From Meghimatium bilineatum (taxonomy: Eukaryota; Mollusca; Gastropoda; Stylommatophora; Philomycidae): 64,000 bases of DNA. The translations under genes and the position numbers were made by a program. This document shows positions 56,325-64,000 of this stretch, one piece after another (position 1 is the stretch's first letter; each line of letters starts with the position of its first letter). Location: positions 9,177,501-9,241,500 of the forward strand of contig CM067314.1 of NCBI GenBank assembly GCA_034231615.1, written 5' to 3'. The notes beneath the pieces are model-generated. The model saw only the letters and a program-made list of their open reading frames with translations, made no database searches and was not told the DNA's origin.

Positions 56325-56895
56325 CAACATGTCTAGTGGACTACATGGCCTACTTAATAAGTCTAGTAGACTACATGGCCTACTTAATAAGTCTAGTATA
56401 TAACGTTTCAACTTTAATTGTGAATTAGACTACATGATCTACTTTTGATGTCTAGTAGACTACATGATCTACTTTACATGTCTAGAAGACTACATGGCCT
56501 ATTTTACATGTCTAGTAGACTACATGGCCTACTCTAAATGTCTAGTAGACTACACGGCCTACGTTTGATGTCTAGTATACTACATGGCCAAACTTCTCAT
56601 GTCTAGTAGACTACATGGCTTACTTTTCATGTCTCGTAGCCTACATGGCCTACATTAGATGTCTAGCTGACTACAAGGCTTACATTAGATGTCTAGTAGA
56701 CTACATGGCCTACATTAGATGTCTAGCTGACTACAAGTCTTACATTAGATGTCTAGCAGACTACACGGCTTACATTAGGTGTCTAGTAGACTAAAGCTCC
56801 TACTTTACATGTCTACTAGACTACATGAACTACTTTCCCTGTCTACTAGACTACATCGCCGACTTTACATGTGTTGCAGTTTACAGGTCCTATTT
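56325..56895. repeat. 30-bp minisatellite (~19 copies)
   Basis: Unit GTCTAGTAGACTACATGGCC plus TACTTTACAT; moderately degenerate. Confidence 0.94.
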
Positions 56896-57006
56896 TACAC
56901 ATCATCCTGGTGACTCTGTCAAAACCATTTTACTATTTCCATAATTAATAATATATTAAAATAGCATGTTTCTACCAACTTCTATGTAAAACAACTACGA
57001 GCTATA

Positions 57007-57213
57007 CAAGTGTTTCCCAACCTTTTTATATCATACTCTACCTAAGTATTTCTAAAATTCGGATACCCCTATGTAATATATACATATTTTTTATTACATT
57101 AAGAAATTGAATTATTCCCTAAATGAAGCCTAATTACAACTTTCGAACTGCCCCCCCCTGAACAGTCAAATTGCCCCCCCCTGTGGGGCATGGGCCCCAC
57201 GGTGGGAAACCTG
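57007..57213 (-). mobile_element. hAT-like non-autonomous element F, copy 3 (inverted)
   Basis: Begins CAAGTGTTTCCCAACC and ends GTGGGAAACCTG. The GGGGGCAATTTGACTGTTCA block lies near the right end, so the copy is inverted relative to 35301. Confidence 0.6.
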
Positions 57214-58218
57214 ATCTACATTATTTAAAGCGATTCAGGTTATTTCTAGAAAAAATGGGAATAACTGAGAGTCATTTCAATTTGTGTATTATATTTGAAA
57301 GGTTTACAAATAGTCTGATCATAACAATCTAAATTAACACTTAACACATAACATTCAATAGTAACAACTTGTGATTGATATTAACTGATTAAATTTGTCA
57401 CATAAGATACAAACTATCTGAGGGGTAAGCTAAAAAAATATTTTCTTGAAGCAAAACGTCACTGCTACTTAGTTAGCATTATGACTTTTTACCCCCAACC
57501 CTAAAATAATTGTTCCCATTTGCTTACACAAAATATTGATATATTTGTTATAAGGATATTTACACTACATTAGTACATGGTTAATGAATATTCTATTCTA
57601 AAATAAATTTTGTCAAAAACAAGTTCCTCTAAACTCAAGGGATAAATCTTCCACTGTATGGTAACAACCCTTAACAGGAAGTAGGTGGCTGGGGTAACAC
57701 TGGACAAAATGTTAAGATATACAAAAATAGGTAGGTGCTTTACCAAAATAAAACATAAAACAACTTAACAACGAGATATAAAGATCTTTATTTCAACATC
57801 AGGCGCATGAAAAAATTGGAAAAAGTGGGATATTTACAAAAGTATAAAGAGCGCAGTTCCCATATTTTTCAGATTAATTGTGTATTTGAAAATAAATGAA
57901 ACAGTACACATGCTTTTATTGTCTCCACTTCAGATTTGTTTATATGCTATGTGTGACTTTTTACCTATCTGACTATAAGCCCCAGCTTCACGTAATGACA
58001 TTATATGGTAAGTCATTTCTTCACAATTTAACTCTATAATGCGAGAACTTAGGATTTAAAATAATGGCATAAATAATTGATGTGTGTTTTCTTCTATTAT
58101 TCAATAAACGGATTTTCTCCTGAAAGCAATCGCATACTACATGAGTAGTGTCTAGTAATTCTATTTTGGATATACTGAATACACGTGAACACAATTCTCT
58201 TAACAACAATCGCAGATG
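57214..58218. other. No recognised feature
   Basis: About 1 kb of AT-rich, non-repetitive sequence; a 73-codon minus frame at 58021-58242 is unrecognised. Confidence 0.45.
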
Positions 58219-58226
58219 GTCTAATG

Positions 58227-58422
58227 CAGAGTTTTCCAACATGGGAAACAGAAGGAGGACAATTATTGTTCAGGGGTGTAATTCAAACATTTGTAATTAT
58301 GCTTCAGTTAGGAAATAACTCAGTTTTTTAATATAAAGAATATGTATTTGTTACATAAGGGGGCATCAGAAATTTAGAAAGACTTAGGTGGGGCATGGTT
58401 AAAAAATGGTTGGTAAACACTG
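58227..58422 (+). mobile_element. hAT-like non-autonomous element F, copy 2
   Basis: 196 bp, starting CAGAGTTTTCCAAC and ending GTTGGTAAACACTG (inverted termini). Degenerate 8-bp duplication GTCTAATG and GTCTAGAG (6 of 8). Consistent with an old hAT insertion. Confidence 0.65.
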
Positions 58423-58479
58423 GTCTAGAGCAAATATTACTATCAACAAAAAATAAGTGAAGTCCAAAACCTATTCTTA

Positions 58480-59170
58480 AATATGAAGAAAACAAACATT
58501 GTAACAAAGAAGAAAAAGTGACAGTGCAACCAAAGATAATAATTGATAATTTCGAACTAGAGGAAATAAATTACTAGTATTTTGGCACAAACATAAATAG
58601 CTTAGCAGACTGCGCTGTCAATATAAAGATAATAAGTGCAATTTCGACATTGAAACTTGCCCAAATGAAAACTCTATGGCAAGTTTCCAGCAGCATAGCT
58701 AAACTGTGTATGATCAGAACATGCTTATTTTCAGTGGCAATATATGGCTGTGAGGCATGGACATTAAATATAAAACAATAGCAAAGAAAATCGCTGCTTT
58801 CGAAATGAGACGCAACATAAAAATTTTACGTATACCATGGACAGCTAAATAAAGCAAATCAAGAAATGTTAAAATCAATAAACGTCGAAGAGGACTAGCC
58901 CCTTAAAAGCATATTAACAAGAAAGCTGTGTGGTTTTTTTGTGGTTGAAAACATAACAGCATGGAAAAATTAATAGCTGAAGACAGAGTTAACGGCAACA
59001 GGGGAAGAGGGCATCCAAGACGACGATGGTGCAGTGATATCAGATTGCTTAAACATGTCTCTAGCTGATTAAACTCGTCCAAAATCGCTGAGTGTTCAGA
59101 GAATCCACAAGGAAGACCACGTTCTGGAAAGTATATGTCACACGTTGATAAACACAATGACATGAAATAG
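58480..59170 (+). pseudogene. LINE C-terminal relic, long LF4 copy
   Basis: In order across frames: QPKIIIDNFELEE, NIKIISAISTLKLAQMKTLW, SIAKLCMIRTCLFSVAIYGC, EAWTLN, QEMLKSINVEE, LIAEDRVNGNRGRGHPRRRW and FRESTRKTTFWKVYV. It covers the whole post-RT region and gives the order for 15560, 16380 and 27140. At least five frameshifts or stops. Confidence 0.82.
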
Positions 59171-59317
59171 GCAATCATCTTCTTAAAATGGGATCTTAAT
59201 GTAAGTTTTCTGATATAAATACGCATGTTGCAAATGCAAGTGATGATTCAATCACAACAGTCTGGACTAGATACCTCTGTTACTTCATCACATTGAAGAC
59301 AGTGAGATGAGATATCC

Positions 59318-59548
59318 TTCCATGTCATCAACCACATTCGCTTGTAACCACATGTATGTCATCAACCACATTCACTTGTAACCACATACATGTCATCAAC
59401 CACATTCACTTGTAACCACATACATGTCATCAACCGCACGCATGTCATCAATCACATTCGCTTGTAACCACATGTATGTCATCAACCATATTCGCTTATA
59501 ACCACATGCATGTCATCAACCACATTCGCTTGTAACCACATGCATGTC
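59318..59548. repeat. ~34-bp tandem repeat (~6.5 copies)
   Basis: Unit ACATGCATGTCATCAACCAC plus ATTCGCTTGTAACC. Confidence 0.92.
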
Positions 59549-60300
59549 CGGTGACAGGGCTGTTAATCTGTGCTCCCATTATGGTCCCGATAACGCAGGA
59601 GCGAAGCAGGACCGTGCGGTAGATTTTCTCAGTATAATGCAAGTCTACGAAATACCGCACCAACCTCTTAAATGATATTTCCTCGAAATGTAGCCCCTAC
59701 AATGTATTTTGATTGGGCATCATAGTATCTCTCTCCATCATAGCACGGCACGGCTCTGTAGCAATGTTGCAGTATCATATCTATAAACAAGTTATTTGTA
59801 TTTGTTTTAACTTGATGTTATTGATTTGAAATTGGTTGAAAGTGCCCAGATAGTTAAGTTTCCCTGAAGGGGTAGAAAGTTCACAGTTAGAGCATCTGGT
59901 CCAAGTCAAGACACGACAATCACAACAAAGGGTACTGACTGGTATAAAAACTAACGATTATTTTAAGCCCTTGAATGGCGTGGCGAAAATCAAAGCAGTC
60001 GTAATTTCTGGTTCTGATGGAACCGTCTAACGAAACAATAACGAAGTAAACACATATTCCCCCCTCTCCTCACAACAAAGGCAGCATTCACTGTTTACAG
60101 CGGCTCCGGTTCGATTCCAGCTATCTAGCGACGGAGCGCAGATGGCACCACTTTTGTTGACGCGATCAGGGCTGGATCTTGATATTGATTGCTAGAGATG
60201 GAGAGAGTAACCAGAAGAGATGGTGGTCATAGAGAGGAGAACAAGTGATGAACATAGTACATATTCGAAGAACATTTCAGTGAGAACGAAAGAGTAGAGA
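59549..60300. other. No recognised feature
   Basis: Contains a lone GGTTCGATTCC (60109-60119, box B-like) without a clear box A, so I do not call a tRNA or SINE. Confidence 0.4.
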
Positions 60301-60309
60301 GACATGACT

Positions 60310-60535
60310 TTATTTCATATTATTTTATCTTTGTCAATTACATTAATATTCCTTATCTTTATCACTTACAATAATATACCTTATCTTTATCAATTACATC
60401 AATATTCCTTATCTGTATCAATTATATCAATATTCCTTATCTTTATCAATTACATCAATATTCCTTATCTTTATCAATTACAATAATATTCCTTATCTTT
60501 ATCAATCATAAATATTCCGTATCTTTATAAATCAC
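60310..60535. repeat. 28-bp AT-rich minisatellite (~8 copies)
   Basis: Unit TTCCTTATCTTTATCAATTA plus CATCAATA. Confidence 0.95.
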
Positions 60536-60894
60536 AGTGAAGTTTATTGGCTGCAAAAAAAAACCAGAATATCATGGACAGATTTGGCAAATTCATGCAT
60601 TGTAAGAGAACAAAGTGAATTTGCTGATCAAAATCGACGATAGACGATAAATGTCATGAAGAGTGTAGAGCAGGTTATTATCTGCATCAAGCCTATTCCC
60701 CCCAAATCGGGTACAGTTCAGAAAGTTTGTAAATAAGACCAAGTTCAGAAAATCATATTTCACATGAATATAAACCACATTCCTACTTTTAGAATTTATG
60801 ATAAGACGTTTGACCAATCAATCACTAACCTACATCATCGATCTTGTCATAACCACTGACTTCTAGAACAAATAACAATTATTGACCTGCATTA
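60536..60894. other. No recognised feature
   Basis: Non-repetitive. A segment near 60860-60895 is loosely repeated after the LINE at 61195-61230. Confidence 0.4.
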
Positions 60895-61155
60895 GCTTTA
60901 AACAAAGCAATACCAGTATTGGACCACATCAAAAGACAGCAAATCTAGTGGTTTTCACACGTTTCCAAACTACCAACAGACAGCATACCACAGATGGCCA
61001 TGACACATATACATCACGGCTATAAAGCAAGAGGCGGACCATGTAAAAGGTGGACCACAGAAATCAAAGAAGCCACAAGCTTACAAACAGCACACAAGAA
61101 AGCTATCTCCAGAGAACACTTCTACTCCTGACGCCGCAAAGCAAACAAGGGCCAC
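60895..61155 (+). pseudogene. LINE C-terminal relic (family LF1b)
   Basis: The + frame reads IPVLDHIKRQQI, stop, WFSHVSKLPTDSIPQMAMTH, YKARGGPCKRWTTEIKE, then AHKKAISREHFYS and stop. Collinear with 31815-32225. Confidence 0.8.
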
Positions 61156-61372
61156 AACGTATAAATAGTTAGATCGTCCTTCTTCATAATTTCTAGCTTC
61201 CAAAACGAATAACATCTATTGACCTGTATCAATAAGCGTCATAGAATTCAACTTTAGGACAGTACACTTCCTTGTCTCGTTATGACAATATGCACTAACA
61301 GGTGGTATGTCAGAAAGGACGTGTGAGGGTTAATGGGGAGCGGGGGGGGGGTTGTGTTAAGTTATTAGTCAG

Positions 61373-62306
61373 TCAGTCAGTTCCTCTTTTGCCAAGCTTG
61401 GCACATAGGGCGGATGTCATAGTTCTCCATGCATGTCGTTCAGTTGCCAGGGATTGCAGGTCTTGTGCATTTATGCCTTCTGATTTTAATTCATTTATAA
61501 CAGTTTTTCTGAGCGTTGCTTTTGGTCTGCCCTGTTCTCTTTTACCGTCTGGTGTCCACATGAAGGTTTGTAGTGGAATTCTGTCTTCCTTCATTCTAAG
61601 TAAGTGGCCGATGTATGTCCAGCGATGTTTTCTGATGATGTTCGTCACATATTCTTGTTGTGTCTCCTCTCTTAGTATCTCGTTTGATTTGAAATCTTTC
61701 CAATTAGTATTTGTGATTTTTCTGAGGCATCTATTCTCGAAGGTAACTAACTTCTTATCCATTATTGTGCTAGATTTCCACCTTTCACATCCATATGTCA
61801 ATGATGGAATCACACTTGCATTGAATAGTCGCAGTTTGATGTGTTTACTTGCGATCTTCGATCTCCAGATGTTTGAGAGTTAGTTGAAGGCGAGAGAGAT
61901 TCGAGTTTTGATTTCTGAGTCGGTATCCCCGTCTGCTGTTATCTTGCTTCTCAAATATACGAAATTTGAAACGTTGTCTATTATTTATCATCTAGTTTAA
62001 TTCGCCAATGTGTTGCCGGGGCTCGAAAGGGGAGCAAAGAATAGCAACACTGTCTACCTGTCATGCATGTCATAAGAGACGACTACGGAGATTATATGAT
62101 GGAGTTGGCTGTCCCATTCCATATGGGGTAAGTGACCCAAAGCGATGCTAAAGTTGGATATTTCAAGCAGAAAGGCGCGGATTTCGCAGCAATGCTGTAG
62201 ACCATGACACAACGCATTCCATTCTCCGGACTACATCCTTCTAAACTGCAGGAGTTTGAGAACGAACGCAGAAGAAAAAGAAGTTTAATTGATTCTGTTA
62301 AGTTGT
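61373..62306 (-). pseudogene. LINE C-terminal relic (family LF3), split by SINE B5
   Basis: On minus: ESIKLDDK (interrupted by the SINE), DSEIKTRISL, then a 146-codon open frame: MIPSLTYGCERWKSSTIMDK, KLVTFENRCLRKITNTNWKD, RWTYIGHLLRMKEDRIPLQT, REQGRPKATLRKTVINELKS, ALCAKLGKRGTD with stop. Very similar to 36587-37335. The C-terminal third has no damage. Confidence 0.88.
62003..62281 (+). mobile_element. SINE-B, copy 5, nested in a LINE
   Basis: 279 bp with a perfect 9-bp duplication AGTTTAATT (61994-62002 and 62282-62290). The paralogous LINE at 36587 has the uninterrupted site. Confidence 0.9.
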
Positions 62307-62639
62307 TACTAGAAAAAAATTGTTAGTACTATCATCCATAATTACTTCGCGGTTCATTTATCGTGGCCTCAGTACATCGTGTATTTCTAAAGAACATATT
62401 TACAATATGTACACTTTAGTTACATCTACGTATGTTATACACACACATGTATCATATTTATGTTATTTATACATTATTATATGCACGTTATTTAAACTAT
62501 TAATATTTTATTTACATGTTTGAAACTATTCTTTAATGTTCTAATGATAACATATGCACTTATATGATTTTATATACACTTATTGATATTATACATACAC
62601 CAAAAAATGTACGTGTGTTAAAAATGAGAGGATGACACT

Positions 62640-62712
62640 ACTTCGCGGTTTTTCACTTATCGCGACCGGTTCTGGTCCCTATTAACCGCGATAACTGAGG
62701 GATGTCTGTATA
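62640..62712. mobile_element. pogo/Tigger-like non-autonomous element end
   Basis: TTCGCGGTTTTTCACTTATC, then TTAACCGCGATAACTGAGGG and ATGTCTGTA, a terminal pattern like mariner/pogo-type elements. A related ACTTCGCGGTTCATTTATC lies at 62342. The full boundaries are unclear. Confidence 0.45.
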
Positions 62713-62732
62713 TCCTATTAGTATGTAGCCAT

Positions 62733-63241
62733 CAACGCAATAATAATATCTGGAAGTCAAAGTCAATCAGCGCACGCAAGAAAATGCGCTTATTTAATTC
62801 CTGCGTTATTCCGGTGCTATCATATGGATGTGAGAGCTGGAAAAGCTCTTTATCTTCAGAACAGAAATTACTGAGTTTCGAGAACAAATGTCTTCGTAGG
62901 ATAACTAACACCCATTGTAGTGAATTCAAATCGAATGATAAAATCAGAGAAGAGACACATCAAAATTTCATCACAGATGTTATCAGAAAACGCCGTTGGT
63001 CCTACATCGGGCATGTTCTACGCGCAGACACCAACAGAATACACCACCAATCTCTTGAATGGATACCTACAGGCAAAAGAGCGAGGGGTAGACCAAAAGA
63101 AACAGAAGAACAATACTTAGAGAAAGTAAAACAACCAATACTCATACTATTCAAGAACTGCACAATATGGCTTTGAACAGACAGAATTGGAGAGATCTGA
63201 CCTCTGCCCTATGCGCTAACTTCAGCGCAAAAGGAAAATGA
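62733..63241 (+). pseudogene. LINE C-terminal relic with natural end (family LF3)
   Basis: A 130-codon frame: RLFNSCVIPVLSYGCESWKS, KLLSFENKCLRRITNTHCSE, DVIRKRRWSYIGHVLRADTN, IPTGKRARGRPKETEEQYLE, then a shift to MALNRQNWRDLTSALCANFS and AKGK with stop. Paralogue of 15745-16360. One frameshift from being an intact C-terminal region. Confidence 0.87.
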
Positions 63242-63254
63242 ATGAAAATCAACC

Positions 63255-63415
63255 CAATATTTTTTGGCTGCAGTGATTTTTATTAGCATTATATATGTTT
63301 AGTAGTTAGCCATTGCTCTCTGAGAGGATGCACAATTGCCTGAATCGAGATTGGAACACGTTATTATGACCGTCACACACGCGGATCTGTACCTCGCCGC
63401 GTGAAAGCAGGCCAT
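63255..63415 (-). mobile_element. tRNA-derived SINE-like element D, copy 2
   Basis: Resembles 49390-49556 over about 150 bp (TTTTTTGGCTGCAGTGATTT, GGATGCACAATTGCCTG, CCGTCACACACGCGG). The box B region is mutated. Confidence 0.5.
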
Positions 63416-63608
63416 CATAGATAATTCTATTTTAAATTCACTTTGTATTTGATAGTGAATTTTTTCTCTCAAAATTATTTCGTATTTTAGTCCGGGAGGG
63501 GGGGGGGTTAGGGGGCGGCATCTGACATACCGTGACCTTTTCTATCGGCGCCCGTGATAACGACCGTAAGATTTCTTATTGTCTGTTGACGGTACACTTC
63601 TCCCTCAC

Positions 63609-63887
63609 CTTCCTGACACTAAAATTGCAGGAACACTTATGCAACAGACAGTTGTCTCGCTCGCTGCTCTGACTACAATTTGAAACATTTTTTTTATCGA
63701 TACGATCAATGCGACCGTGACGTGAAACAAACCGTGAATTATCTGTTCCCGACAAATACAATACAGTAAGGGAAACAATAATAGATGTAATAACAGTCAA
63801 CAGCGCAACCAGAAAATCCGCCGACAGATGACAAAAGCAGCAACTACCACATGTAATGTTGCATACATCCATGTTTGTGTAAAGCAT
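63609..63887 (-). CDS. Candidate first coding exon, single-pass membrane protein
   Basis: An open frame of about 100 codons starting MLYTNMDVCN (63887), or at an inner ATG with better context (AAACATGG, 63872). It has a Cys-rich N-terminus (CGSCCFCH), one hydrophobic segment of about 22 residues (FLVALLTVITSIIVSLTVLY), then a charged Ser/Cys-rich region with NVS, NCS and NFS glycosylation-type sites. A strong 5' splice donor, AAG then GTGAGG, occurs at 63609/63608, so the coding part may end there with Lys. Topology would suit a type II or signal-anchor protein. I do not recognise the family; a chance frame is possible. Confidence 0.3.
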
Positions 63888-64000
63888 CAGCTGTTATCAA
63901 AGTAAAACCGGCTTTCATGTCTTTGAAACAGCGCTTGTTGGTTGCTGTAATCAGCTGTGGTGACATGGTCTTGTCAGGATGAAATCAAACATATAACTGC

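Noticed and set aside
60100..60130. tRNA-like box B GGTTCGATTCC
   Set aside because: No plausible box A at the right distance and no repeated partner in the window.

Overview
The window looks like gene-poor, repeat-dense genomic DNA from an invertebrate animal. My best guess is a mollusc, probably a gastropod, because many LINE (non-LTR retrotransposon) C-terminal fragments resemble those I associate with molluscan genomes. That is recall, not a database result. There is no bacterial-style operon, no rRNA and no intact tRNA gene, and I find no complete host protein gene. The best host-coding candidate is a possible first exon at 63609-63887 on the minus strand.

Two kinds of sequence fill most of the window. 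(1) Tandem repeats: about 45 arrays, mostly minisatellites with 12-65 bp periods plus (TATC)n, (TGTC)n, (GT)n, (TA)n and (TAA)n tracts. My rough sum is about 19 kb, near 30% of the window. Several periods are multiples of three (15, 24, 36, 39, 42, 51, 63 bp), which makes long but meaningless open frames, often on both strands. (2) Decayed transposable elements: over 30 LINE relics from about ten families, a Penelope-like GIY-YIG endonuclease relic with related 3' tails, a mariner transposase N-terminus, hAT-like and pogo-like non-autonomous elements, and at least four SINE-like families.

Layout. 0-14.3 kb: minisatellite blocks separated by LINE ends, SINE A1 and dispersed repeats. 15.5-18.0 kb: a pile of seven LINE relics. 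18-22.9 kb: minisatellites and dispersed repeat E. 22.9-25.8 kb: a degenerate minisatellite with four different retroelements in it. 26-33 kb: LINE relics and two SINE types. 33.6 kb: a hAT-like MITE with a perfect 8-bp target duplication inside a LINE. 34.4-35.3 kb: a telomere-motif minisatellite. 36-41.6 kb: LINE, SINEs, the Penelope-like relic and the mariner relic. 41.6-44.3 kb: the 63-bp and 16-bp arrays. 45-48.6 kb: SINEs, a 630-bp tetranucleotide tract, the largest LINE relic and a 44-bp array. 49-57 kb: further arrays, a palindromic element and LINE ends. 57-64 kb: hAT-like elements, LINEs, a SINE nested in a LINE, and the candidate exon.

The most informative signal is the nesting. 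All five SINE-A copies and four of five SINE-B copies are bounded by 9-13 bp target-site duplications (perfect or near-perfect). Both families share a 3' half ending in a GAA-rich tail, and a 5'-truncated LINE at 54113-54364 with an 11-bp duplication ends in the same tail, suggesting the LINE that mobilised them. At least three minisatellites sit beside, or were apparently seeded from, identifiable transposon pieces.
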